64,000 nt of DNA from Hydnum rufescens UP504 (taxonomy: Eukaryota; Basidiomycota; Agaricomycetes; Cantharellales; Hydnaceae). The DNA lies in the NCBI GenBank assembly GCA_014904985.1, contig MU128954.1, positions 224,098-288,097 of the forward strand. Reading direction: 5' to 3'. The position numbers were made by a program, and so were the translations under genes. Below, in pieces: positions 11,621 through 22,571 of the stretch; positions within the stretch are counted from its first letter, which is position 1; the number at the start of each line of letters is the position of its first letter. The notes beneath the pieces were generated by a model. The model was not told the DNA's origin. It did not search any database and saw nothing but the letters and a program-made list of their open reading frames with translations.

Positions 11621-14600
11621 TCAAGTAAAAAGTTGGGTATGTTTCCCATGACTGTATGAGGGGGGAGTGCCCGCCGCCTCGTCTTTCCGGTTTAGTTGTT
11701 GCTGAAGTTTGGACAGGCGGGCCCTCGTCGTCGTAACAACTACGGTGAAAGAAAGGTCAGAAGAATGGACCGAGTACAATTGAATGAACGCACAGTTTGA
11801 GATAGTCTTCCTATCTTGCTCCGCATATGGGTTACCCGCTTGCAAGACGTCGTCCTGGATAGCATACAGCATCCACAAAGCCTTCTCGTATTCTTCCTCA
11901 CATTGCCGGAAATTCTCAGAGAGGAGTTCTTTCGATGCTGCATGACGAAGCTATGGATACATAGATGTAAGTAAGGGCATTGCAAAGACACTGGATAAAC
12001 GGACGCACAAGACTAAGAGCATGGTCGTAAATGACACGATCAATCCACATATGCCGTGGACTGTACCCTTCAGGAAGCCACGTCTTCAGGGTATTCACCT
12101 TGTCCATACTTCGACTGAAAGCCTCACGGGCCCACACTAAAGCTGTTTGAAACATCTCAGCAAGATCCCCCTGGTGTCGATTGGGATCACTTGCCATCGT
12201 CAATGCCCGGACTGGGTGTTTGACTTTCGTCGCGCTGATAAAACGCCCGAATAAGGTCGATCGCCTTCTGAGAGAAAGACATTACAGTAAGATAAAGTGA
12301 GACACATTGAACCGCATGGGTCTCTGCTTCAATTTCGCGCTTTCGTCGACTGTCCGCGCGGTGGGGTGCCTCCCCCTTTCTTCTTACAAATTGAGCGGGG
12401 TCTGAGAGAGGTTCTATTCACATTTTGCTACGTCAGCGACCCGAAGATCGTGATGAGACTGTTTTCGTAGAAATGATACCCAACTAGATGGCGTTGCCTC
12501 GACTTTCTCAAACTTTTTATCGGCCCACTCCGCGAGAACATGTGCTTTCCGGGCCAGGCCTTCGAGTTGTCCTAATAGGTCGTTCTCGGCGGCGGACACA
12601 GTATATCCGATTGGTTCGAGGTCGCGTCCAGCCATATGTCGGGGAGAAGCAGGAAGGGATGAAGGTGTATGCTCACTACTCCGGCGTGTAATACTCACAG
12701 GAGATCCTGGATCAGTGAAGTTCGTTGGGCTACCAAACAATTTCTTGCTTGCAATGTTGAGGGCACGTGCCAGCGCGCTCGCAGGGGGTTTGATGATCAA
12801 TGGGGTTGCCAGGGCTGTTCCGTTAGCCATTTGAGGCGCTGGTGGGAAGGAGAAATCTCGTTTCGGTATTCCATCGGTCCCTCTTCGATACGAGGTAGCG
12901 AAGGGAGGCGGAGGAGATGTGGGCGGTGGGATGGAAGAGATATGGTTGTTCGCCGGCTCTGAAGGGCCGGCGACGCCACAGATAGGATCACCATCAATGT
13001 TAATCGTATTATTACTCTTGGATCCTTCTGATGTATGCCGAAATGCAGGGGTGACGTTAGTTTTGTAATCGTTGTTACTAGTAGGTTGTGCTGCACTCCT
13101 TGCCGAAGACTGTCGAGCACGCATGACGGATGGTTTTCGACGTGCAGCCTCAATTTCTGAATGAACGGGGTCAAGACACATGCGATAAATTTTCGACAAT
13201 TAGCCAACAAACCATCGGCAACTCTGTTGAACTCAACCGCACGCGTATCATCCACCAAGACGTAGTCTTGTCGCAGGACTCCCTCAACGTCCACCGACGT
13301 CAATAACGGCGACGGGTCCAAAGATGAGTGTTTTGCATTAGACTTGGGGGAGGAGCTGGGACCAAAAACGTTCGGTGTGCAAGTCTAATTGGAGGAACGA
13401 GCTGTGGACGTACGCATCAGGCCCAGCCTTTCCGTCTGGGGTGGCATTGGCGAGATTTTCTCCACCACCGTGAGAGATTCCTTCACGGCTTCCCTCAGAC
13501 TTATCTCGATGTCGACCTAGCGTTCGATCTTTGCTTTGTCTTTGTCTTTGTCTTTGTCTCGTGGTCTTCGTTTGAAGTGAAATGTACTTCGCACCACATA
13601 ATACCGTGGATCATACGGCTCCCCATCAGGACCAACAAGCATCTCGACGGGAGGCGAAGTATCCTCCTTGACAGAGGGATTATGCAAATGAGAATGTGGA
13701 AGCGAGGTGTTCGGCATGCCATCTCCTGTAGCAGCGGAAGGCGCTACAATATTATTAACAGCGGGAGAAATGGGCGTGTTTTCAGGGGAAACCTCCAATT
13801 CCAGGGCCTTCGCTCCGAAGAACTCTTCGAAGCCAGCGCGCTCGACCGGATTTCGCTTCAACAGTAGGCGAATGAGTTGCTTGATGTCAGCTGGAACGAC
13901 GGTAGCGCCAGCTTTGTTGGGATCTTCATCCGGAAATGATACTCTGCTATCGGCTCGTTTGATCTTATTCAGCAGCTCGATGTGATTGTTGGCCCGAAAT
14001 GGGGGACGGCCCACCGACATCTCGTAAAGAACGGCACCGACGGACCATAAATCTGCCTTAGCGTCGTACTTCTCGTAGCTCAGAATCTCTGGAGCCATGT
14101 ACAGCCTATTGACAGGTGACCATGAGAGTCCAGACAAAGGCTAAGTGCAGAAGGGCGGAACCGCGATGCTCGACTCACGGCGATCCGCATAATGTCTCCG
14201 CTAGGGCAGTATTTGGGAGAAATCTCGCAAACCCGAAATCGGCCACCTTGAGGAGAGGGGCTCCTAGAAGATGACCGCGAGCATAGTCTTCTTCTGTCGC
14301 TGGTTGGAGGAGTAAATTCTTGAGGATGCGAAACCTTGAGGACGATATCTTAAATAAGAACTTGGAGGAGAAAGGACTCACTTGAGGCTTCAGGTCTCTG
14401 TGTATCAGATTCCGATCGCGAAGGAATTTGAGGGCTGTGGCGAGTTGCATGAGAAATGATCGAACCATCCTCTGATCCAATCCTCCCGTCTTTGGATGAG
14501 GGTAGTATATTGGTGCAGCCCCGGGCTCCGGTATGTACTGAAGAGTATCGACTTTGCCCCTCTCCCGAATATAATTACTTAGGTCGCCGCCAGAGCAATA

Positions 14601-15003
14601 GTCCATCACAATATAAATATTACTTTCGGCTTTCTGAAGATGCACAGTGTGAATGGGTATATAAATAAATTCGCCTATAATTGCCTTACGACGATGTCTT
14701 TAAGACGTGTTATATGAGCATGGTCCAAGGATTTCAAGATGTTTATTTCAGACTCGAGGTTATCGAGAAGCTTGGTGGTCAGGATTGCGCGAGATATCGT
14801 CTTCACAGCGACGGCGTTGCGGTTCTTCTAAACAGAAAGGTTTCTCAGGCCGCCTAAGATCCAATATACTAGGAGTCAGACATACCACATGATAGCCACG
14901 ATATACGGTGGCGAATGATCCTTTTCCGATCTCATTAGTGAGAACATATGGGTACGCCTCCTCATCGTCTTCCGGTCGTCGCGTTTTGGGCGCTTTAGAG
15001 GAC
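11621..15003 (-). CDS. ATG1: Autophagy-initiating serine/threonine kinase ATG1 (ULK family)
   Basis: This kinase starts autophagosome formation at the pre-autophagosomal structure in complex with Atg13 and Atg17/11. The ATG at 15003 gives [17 protein letters not shown]. The kinase domain follows: glycine loop [19 protein letters not shown] with the ATP-binding Lys, [17 protein letters not shown], catalytic HRDLKPQ, DFGFARF, ETLCGSP and [21 protein letters not shown] long Ser/Pro-rich linker contains [19 protein letters not shown]. The C-terminal segments ([53 protein letters not shown]) match the Atg1 tandem MIT region that binds Atg13. At least eight short introns are needed. One is after VAD (codon GAT), where the joined frame continues [10 protein letters not shown]. 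The stop is at 11621. A long plus-strand open frame over 13328-13867 is an antisense shadow. Confidence 0.93.
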
Positions 15004-15774
15004 ATGTCTAGAGATAGAGGCGGGAGTTTGGGTAAGGCACGCTGTGGTGACAAATATAGGAGGAGGTGCAGTAGGGATTAGAAAAGGAGGTTCCCGCCGA
15101 GTTGTCTGTCGTTTCATCGGCTTTCCAACGTGACGGGGCGCGGGTCCCAGAGGAGAACGGACCGGAAGAGGCGCGCCAGAAGCAATCAGTGGCACCAGGA
15201 TGCGTCCGGAAGCAGAACGGGTGTTTCCCGACGTTTAGCTCGGCCTTCTCCAGTAATACTCTAAGTGGACTGGCGACGGGTCCACTGGTGTCTCGTCTGG
15301 CAAATTACAATGCTAGGCTAGGGTTGATGGGAAACCCCTAATCTTCCGTACCGTTTCTACAGTTTCAAAAACAGGTACATAGAAGCTTTCGACAGGCGCT
15401 TATCGGGTCATCCTTTACTCAAGATTAACTGGGCTGTGTCGGAGCCAGGTGCGCACTCTGGCCGTAACATCCCTGGATGTGGTGCTTTGGTTTCAACTGA
15501 TCAGGCGGCCGCGTGTGCTTGTGCAATTCGCTACGAACTCCAGACTGCAGATTGGGGCCGCTTTGCGAGGAGTCTGCACGCTTAAAGGCCACCCCACCTG
15601 CGGGTGGCTTCTCTGCTCCTCTTTCTGCCGAGTCCTGCCCCACTTTCAGCATGGATGCGTGTATTATTTGTCATGTTCAAGAATGACCAATCACAGGCGC
15701 TTCTTTTATGATAAATACGAACGACAAAACGTGAGTGCTAGACTCACTCCTCGATCATGCTCCCCACTTTCGAG
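15004..15774. other. Divergent promoter region between ATG1 and Zn2Cys6 paralogue B
   Basis: The stretch lies between two divergently transcribed genes. Short open frames on both strands (15102-15341 plus, 15425-15652 minus) have no recognisable content and probably fall in leader or promoter sequence. Confidence 0.45.
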
Positions 15775-17812
15775 ATGTCCAAACCTTTGCGGCGGGGCGA
15801 GGCTTGTATTTGTTGTCGACAACAGAAAACCGTTAGTTCGTATCGCCAGTGCATCTCCGGCTTGAAGCTCATCATGTTTTTCGGCGGCTAATGCACAGAA
15901 ATGTGACGGATTGAAACCGTCATGTACACAATGCTTGAACATGAAAAGGGAATGTGGATACACCGTTCATCTTTCGCGCCTCCAAAAGCTGGAACAGACG
16001 ATAAAGTCTTTGGAAGACAGGATCCAAACGGCGTCTTCATCTTTTACTTCGACCGGGGACAACCCGCTGTCGTCCAATGGACTCGGACTGAATCCCCCCA
16101 TTGTTGATCGTGGCTGTCGAGGCCTCGCGTTCGCTACCGTCTCCTCGACTTCTACCAATTTTTCAGTGCCCCAGACCCTCAGCCACGGCGCTGATGAAAT
16201 ATACAGCATTCAGTCCTTGAATCATGGTTTAGATGTGCCAGTTGAGTCTCGCCTGCAAATGTATACCACGATCCTCTCGTCCTCGGGTCGGCCCTCAACG
16301 AAACGCCCTCAGGTTGCAGATTTTTATCGATCATCGCTCCGATTTTCTCGTCGACATCTACTTACCTAGATTACACGCTTCAATGCACCTTCCTCTTTCC
16401 CACCCGGACAGCCTTCATCCCGCCCTCTTGAATGCAATCTTCCTCGCTGCCACGCTGTACTGTGGCCCAGAACTACAATCTTCCGTGTCCACCTTCCTTC
16501 AGCGCACGCGGGAGGGGTTGAGGAATTCGTTGGCGTTCGCTGATCGATTAGATGACTTCTTTTGGGCCTCCATCATCTTGTCTTGGTATTACATACGTTT
16601 GGGGCGTATGCTCGAGGCTTATGATACAGCAGAAAGTGTGCATCATTGATCGCTCTCAATAGTTCGGTTCTGCAGGACAACTTACCGTCGTCCGTAGCCG
16701 TCAGCGGACTTGCCGTTGGATGTGATATGCATATCATATCTGATCCAATCGAGTATTCAAAAACTCGGCATGGCCTTCTCAATGCCCCGAGGGACAAGTT
16801 CCATGTCGGGGAACGCATAAACATGTGGTGGTCAATATATCTTCTTGATCGGCACATATCCTTCGCTATGTCGCTTCCCGGTTCCCTATCTCTAGGCACC
16901 AGTGCGGTAAGACAATCTCCTATCGGGCGTTTCGGAATCGCTACAATCTTCAGCCCGTAGTTCCAGTGGACTACTGTGTTCCCCCGGTCCTTCGAGGAAA
17001 TAAGCAGGGTGATTACATACGCTTCGTTGCGTAGACTTGTGTGTGCCCTTCTCATTTAGCCTTTCGTGTAGCACGGATTGGGAACTTGGCCAACGGGATC
17101 CTACAAGGAATTATTCGAATCAGGTCACCAATCAATAATCGCAACAAATGACACCCTTTTGGCCTTACGAGCAAAGAGCACTGTGCTACTCGCTTGTTCG
17201 TTTTGGAGATCCCACATCACACAAGGCGCGCCCATCTGCGTTTTTCTTTCAAATATCAATACCCATGGCTCAACCTATCTAGTATCACATCCGATATATT
17301 CTTTCCTGTATACACACGAATAGCCTCCGCTCTTAATCTTTTCCATGCCACACTGCCATCTACTACGGACCCGCGGGGGACAAGCAGTTCTGGATATCTT
17401 CCAGTGGTGAACCCCACTAATCGTTCAGGTCCATTGTTGCATTTACGCGGCTTGCATCTATCTTTACAATTCCAACGCATCCCGCGATCCAGTTGAGCAC
17501 AGACGATGCCTTGTTTTCGCGCACGCAATGGCAAGCCTGCTTCGCAAGGCCAAGAATGCACAGTTCATGTGTGTATGTGTGTGTTTGGCTGTAAGTTTGT
17601 CTCTCCGTTAGAAGGACAGCCTCATTAAATTATTGGCCCATTGATAGCCATGTTGGTATCATGCTGCCGAAGTTCTGGTTCGGGAAATCCACAGGAGAGA
17701 TCACCCTGGAACATCAGATGAATTCGGACATCTCAAGGCTGTTCAAGCGGACCTTTCTGCTCTGGTGGGGGGCATGTCTAGATTAACCGGTTTTTATCCC
17801 AAGTTGGGTGAG
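15775..17812 (+). CDS. Zn(2)-Cys(6) fungal transcription factor (paralogue B)
   Basis: The start at 15775 gives MSKPLRRGEACICCRQQKT (an in-frame ATG at 15757 is also possible). After the intron 15832-15898 the frame continues KCDGLKPSCTQCLNMKRECG, completing the six-cysteine cluster with the same spacing as paralogue A. A coiled-coil linker (LQKLEQTIKSLEDRIQ) follows. The 52-nt intron 16261-16312 joins ESRLQM to LQIFIDHRSDF. Next come LHPALLNAIFLAAT, FFWASIILSWYYIRLGRM, INMWWSIYLLDRHISF, TLLALRAKSTVLLACSFW and, near 17670-17800, VLVREIHRRDHPG and LTGFYPKL. All have counterparts in the minus-strand gene. The join near 16637-16710 does not work with a standard GT-AG pair in phase, so one indel or an atypical intron is possible there. 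The last exons and the stop are approximate. Confidence 0.78.
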
Positions 17813-18624
17813 TCTGTTAGCTCAAACATACTAGTCCTCGACGCAGCCTGACTTGAGAACTCACGCACCTTCGAAGCTCCCTGTCTCCAACGCTTCGAAG
17901 CCTAGTATCTTCGAATCATCCATACCCACCTCTGAAGGTGGAAGATGAGGAAGAATCGCCTTTTTTCAATCCCCCCTATCTCCGCCTTCCAAGTTCCTAG
18001 GGCCCAATTGCGACAACATCACACTTGGTCAGTTTCTTCGAGCCTCCATACTAAATTTCATGTCCCCTAAGAAGGGTCAAGATCCTTGTACATTATCAAT
18101 TACCCATAATCAAATCAGTCTTGTATTTAGGAAGCTCTTGAGCCAAGCTGCAAGAACCAAATCACCAGGAAACATCCAATAAATAGAGGAAGGGCTTGCA
18201 ACTCAAAAACAACAGTGCATGATTTCACCAAGATGTGTCCCGTTATCGTAGGTAGCTAGTACTTAATCCCTCGTGCAAGCTTGGATGATATAGGAGTGGG
18301 CTAGTGGACGTCGCGAGTAGCCGTACCAGTAGCCGAGAGTGTGAACCCGTTAATGGCAGAAGTAGATATCAAGGCCATGGGCACTATTAGGGGTCTTGAA
18401 GTCGGGAATTGGGGGAATTTGCCAGACTCGAGTGGTTTTTGGAACTTTTAAAAAGGAAGCTTCATGCCATCACTATCTGCCCAAACTTATTGAACTCTGT
18501 CATTTGAAGGTATTTGCATTCGTCCTGCGGCGGGAAAGCTATAGTTGGCGAGACAAAAAAGGGGTATCGTTTGCATCCGGTCGGCTGGATCCGCGGGGTC
18601 CCAGTGCGCGAAAAAAGCTCTCAG
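17813..18624. other. Intergenic stretch, nothing recognised
   Basis: Contains the 3' flank of the Zn2Cys6 gene and the 5' flank of SURF6. The frame 18396-18641 overlaps the SURF6 start in another phase and has no domain. Confidence 0.4.
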
Positions 18625-20131
18625 ATGTCTCTCAGAGTTGAATCAGAGCTACGAGTGTCTTTGGAAAAGCACAATGACACCTTCGAGGCCTTGCTTAAGC
18701 TCATCCCTGCGCGATATTATATATCCAAGGAACCAGACCAAGACGAGGTGAGAAATCGTATGTCTAATGGTCATTGTGGCAACTTAACACTTTGATCATT
18801 TAGTCATCTTCAAAATACATGAAGAATAGGAAAAAGCGGGACGCACCAAAGCAAGCCCTAAAAGAAGCCTCTAAGAAAGCTAAACGTGATAAAGTACAGT
18901 TGCTGTACACCAACTGGTCCATTAGCTGGAATAACTGAGATGGACTTTGAATTCATTTTCGTTAGCTAGACCCTGCAAATCAAAGAACTGTGGTCGATCT
19001 TCAAGCTGAAGCTGCTGCAGCTAAGGCTACCCAACAGCCTTCGTCCAAATCCGCCAAGGGTAAGGGGAAAGCCCCAGTACCAGGAGCCGCGGCAGTAGGT
19101 GGAGTTGACGTCGGAGACGACCACCAGGAGACTCCAAGTAATCATCCGGTTGGTGCTATGGACGTCGACGAACAACCGCCAAATCCCGTGCCTATGCAAC
19201 CATCTGGAAGTATAGCAGAATTGCGACACAAGCTACATGCCCGGATGGCTGCTCTAAGACGAGGCAAGCGGCCAGGTGCTGGTGGATTTGATGGCGGAGA
19301 ACCGAGTGCCAAGGACCAATTGCTGGAAGAACAACGACAAAAGCGTGCAGGCTTGCGCGAACAACGACGCGAGGGGACGCGAGAAAAGAAAAAACGAGAA
19401 GCCGGGCGCCGCAAGAAGAAAGATCAACTTACAAATACCTCCAAGGTGATTTCTTTAGCGATATTCTGCTTCAACTTTGGGGTAATCCCGTGTACTAGAT
19501 TCAGCTTGTTGTGCCTGACCCCGGTTCATCACTTCTCATGGGCTCGTACAACGCGGCGGGGAACGATGCGCTCGCCACCGTGTCATTCTCCACGCTCGTG
19601 GATGTCGCGGCCCCTTCTAGCTCTTCTAAGCACAAGAGCAAGGTGGCCGTCTCATCTGACCCTCATATTGCCCTGGCACAGCTCAATGCACGCGCAGCCA
19701 AACTGGCCTCGCTTCCTACTGATAAGCGCATCCAGTTCGAAGAGCGCGATCGTCTTACAAAAGCGGAGATTCGCGCTGCTGGGGGGAAAGTTCGAGATGA
19801 CGTCACGAGACTCAAGAAAGCGATCAAGCGGAAAGAAGCAGAGAAGTTCAAGAGCAAGAAGAACTGGTGTGTCTTCCAACATCTAACTTGTAGGTTAAGG
19901 TTGAGACATATTGCTGACTCCGGTGACAGGGAGGAGAGGAAGGAGGCGGTGATCAATAATCAAGCTGCGAAACAGAAGAAACGGAACGACAATATCGCGA
20001 TGCGGAATGAGCGAAGAAACGAGAAGAAGGGATTTAAATCTAGTAAAGCCAAGGGAAAAAATCGTCCAGGTTTTGAGGGGAAATCTTTTTCTTCGAAGGG
20101 CAAAGGTACTGCGGGGAAAGAAGGGAGGTGA
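18625..20131 (+). CDS. SURF6/Rrp14-family nucleolar ribosome biogenesis protein
   Basis: Proteins of the SURF6 family (yeast Rrp14) act in the nucleolus in pre-rRNA processing and assembly of both ribosomal subunits. The start at 18625 gives MSLRVESELRVSLEKHNDTF, the usual short N-terminal helix, then LLKLIPARYYI. GT-AG introns then join KYMKNRKKRDAPKQALKEAS to LDPANQRTVVDLQAEAAAAK. The hallmark is ELRHKLHARMAALRRGKRPG, followed by strongly basic helices (LLEEQRQKRAGLREQRREG). After an intron near 19447-19503 comes LLMGSYNAAGNDALATVSFS, then LKKAIKRKEAEKFKSKKNW. The final exon is Lys/Arg-rich (NERRNEKKGFKSSKAKGKN) and ends at 20131. The charge pattern fits RNA binding and nucleolar targeting. 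It is convergent with the amidase gene, with only 37 bp between the two stop codons, so the 3' untranslated regions probably overlap. Confidence 0.9.
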
Positions 20132-20168
20132 GGATGATCACTTGCATAATCGTAGCATGTTTTACATG

Positions 20169-21365
20169 TCACTCTATAATATAACCATCGAATATCTCGG
20201 CACTTGGTCCTCGACGTTTTGGACCCCTGTTTATACAGGCCAGCCCATAGGCATTTCTCTCCTGAGCCTTCGTGACATAGGCCAAGTCGATTTCTGCGAA
20301 AGCAAAGGCTTCCCTCTGGTGCCGAGAACTGGGGGCACTGACTACAGGGTCATCAGCAGCCAGCAGACAATCGAGAATGACGAACAGCTCACGCGACAAC
20401 GCTGCCCCAAGGATCGACGATCATAGCGTGTCCGTAGCTTTGACGACCTGGGAAATGCTCGCCTCTGATGAAAGCTATGAACAATCTGAGCAACCATCTC
20501 GAGGAGCGTACGATACTGACATTTGTGCACTTCCGAAAACATAGCACTGATTTTCAACGGCTCTTGCTCGCAAAAGGAGTTCCCAATGCGCTGCCCCTGT
20601 GTGCAGTGCGAACGCTGAGGGATAGGTCAGACATTGGGCCCCATGCTTCGCGAGCCGATTCGATTCTTGCGTAAAGCGAAGATCGTAGCAAGTCTGCAAC
20701 TGTCGCCATTGAGCGGTATTAGGGACACGGTCGAAAATCACAAGAGCCATCGGGGAAACTAACACCAAGTAGACCAATAGGGGTCACAACTGGTGCGACG
20801 AGAGTAGTCCCTGGGATAGTCGTGTTGCTTTCCTTGATGGTGGGGCCAGATGGACCGAGATCCACATCGAACAGGTGCATCTCGGAATGATTTGAGTTCG
20901 ATTGTTCTGCACCAAGAGATTCAAGGGATTTACCTTCCTGTAAAGCGCTACTATATCCCCCATATTGGAGACGACAAGGTTTGTGTTGTAGCAGCGTCCT
21001 GAACTCTCTGCCTGAGAAGGGGTTTCGTGCACGCATACATTAACATAGATATCTGCCTCTCGTGCTGCGGTCTTCACGATGTCGACAAAATCGTTACGCT
21101 CCCCATCCACAATAGGGCGGGAAAGATCGGGCACAGAAGAGGCAGGTGCAATGCTGGCACACAAATTCTGAACCTCAGAGGTCCATTACGGTGGTGATTA
21201 GGTTTGAAACCCTACAGACAAATCGGAAGCCTCGGGCAAAAAGAGCACCTTTGCCCCAGCTGCACCAGCGCGTCTGACCAGATCGACCACGACGCCAATG
21301 TTCGTCTCAACCGATGGTACGGAGGTAAGCTGAGCCACTGCTGCCAATACGCGGTGGGTAGCCAT
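20169..21365 (-). CDS. Nit-type carbon-nitrogen hydrolase (deaminated glutathione amidase)
   Basis: This is a nitrilase-superfamily amidase. Yeast Nit2 and mammalian Nit1 of this branch destroy deaminated glutathione, a metabolite-repair role. The catalytic triad is visible: Glu in FLPEASD, Lys in LYRK followed after an intron by MHLFDVDLGPSGPTIKESN, and Cys in TCYDLRF. Also diagnostic are YPSAFALHTGAAHWELLLRA, VENQCYVFG and SYGHAMIVDPWGSVVA. The last intron splits GC/T and uses the acceptor that gives APSSRHQREAFAFAEIDL. The stop is at 20169. I prefer the start at 21365 (MATHRVLAAVAQL), which aligns with the family; an in-frame ATG at 21398 would add 11 residues. The gene is divergent from and nearly adjacent to Sfm1, and convergent with SURF6. 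Confidence 0.88.
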
Positions 21366-21416
21366 TTCGAACCCCAATCTGATTCCGCGGGAAGACAATC
21401 CAGCAATTTTCTAGGA
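21366..21416. promoter_or_regulatory. Very short shared 5' region between Nit-type amidase and SFM1
   Basis: Only 51 bp separate the two start codons (18 bp if the amidase starts at 21398). Core promoter elements or 5' untranslated regions of each gene must therefore overlap the other gene or its coding sequence. I see no obvious TATA box. Confidence 0.5.
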
Positions 21417-22571
21417 ATGCCGTCCAGTTTCTCGTATGTGGTTGGTGAGCAGGCTGAGAAGGTAGCAACAAAGCTCGAATTGGAACGTATGGTTTTTCAG
21501 AGCACATGGAAGAAGACGACGAAAGGACAAAGAATATACCCCATTGGGTCCAGCTAGAATACCGAGTGTGTTCAAGCCTTCCAATGTTCATCTGTCCACT
21601 CCCATCTCATTCCCTGACTCCTGTCCTTGATGACACGCGCCTTTTTTAGCATATGCTAGTTCTTGCGGGACAAGATGCGACGGTACATTTTACCAATCTC
21701 TCGATTTCTACAGTGAATTCCCTTTCGTCAACTCTCGCTTCTAAGAAAGATTCCATGGCCCCCACCGCAAAGATACATGCAACTACAATGGGCGTCCTCG
21801 AATTGATGAAGCAAAATCATGTTCCAATCGACCGTGTGTGCTTGTTGGATCCAAAAGCGAGGGTAGAGTTGTCTCCCCAAGATGGAGAAGGGGGGTTTGA
21901 CTGGTTCCTCTTTGGAGTAAGAGACGCTCCAAATTACTCGTTGAAAGATCCCTAACGTATTCCATTTCGTGCCAAGGGCATTTTGGGTGTGTATATTTTC
22001 CCTTGTCGCGTGAGTTCAGGAACGACCCAACGCCATTCTTCGCACTAGGTGATGATCCCCCTCGAGATCGTACTTCCGAACTTCGAGCTCTGGGATTCCC
22101 TTCCCGTCGACTGGGGCCGGTTCAGATGACTACTGATACAGCCCTAGGAGTAGGTCAAATTGCACCTTGAGGGTCAACATGCTGAAGACTTTGGTGAGGA
22201 CTTTCCAGGTCACAAAAATTGTTGTGGTTGATAAAGGTGCGGTATAATCCATCGGCAATTCTTTCACTCATGTAGATCGCTCTTACGCAGTTCCACTGGA
22301 TGCAATTCCATACATCGTAAGCTTATGTGCATTTTCTGGCCCCAGAGTTTCTATCCATCATACGTGTAGGATCACCCTACTATTCGATTCAACTCGAAAG
22401 ACAGTGTAGAAATGCCCTTCAGTATGTCGATCGATCATCATCAAAATGCCCCATGGTTATACTGACTTATCCATTGTTCAAGGATATATACTTCAAGATA
22501 ACGAAGCCTTGTTGCCCCCAGGAATGCGCGAACACTTGCTAGAAGATCTGAACAAGAGTTTCGAATTTTAA
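21417..22571 (+). CDS. SFM1: SPOUT-family protein arginine methyltransferase Sfm1-like (DUF431)
   Basis: Yeast Sfm1 is a SPOUT-fold methyltransferase that monomethylates an arginine of ribosomal protein Rps3. Nine exons can be placed: 21417-21444, 21501-21565, 21650-21916, 21977-21986, 22049-22149, 22209-22236, 22291-22316, 22370-22421 and 22483-22571. The product begins MPSSFSYVVEHMEE and continues with IPHWVQLEYRHM, MKQNHVPIDRVCLLDPKA, FDWFLFGGILGDDPPRDRTS, LGPVQMTTDTALG, VPLDAIPYI, FNSKDSVEMPFRYI and LLPPGMREHLLEDLNKSFEF. The glycine-rich segment and LGPVQMTTDTA are the conserved cofactor-binding parts of the family. All joins are GT-AG and in phase, and no frameshift is needed. The exon 21977-21986 is only 10 nt. 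Confidence 0.9.

Noticed and set aside
13328..13867. 179-codon open frame on the plus strand
   Set aside because: It is antisense to the ATG1 kinase exons, whose minus-strand reading has clear kinase motifs.
15651..15685. An ATG followed by C-x2-C (MDACIICHVQE) as start of the Zn2Cys6 gene
   Set aside because: It ends at a stop after 11 codons and cannot be joined in phase; the start at 15775 restores the complete six-cysteine cluster.
16573..17055. 160-codon minus-strand open frame
   Set aside because: Antisense shadow of the Zn2Cys6 factor, whose plus-strand exons carry the conserved blocks.
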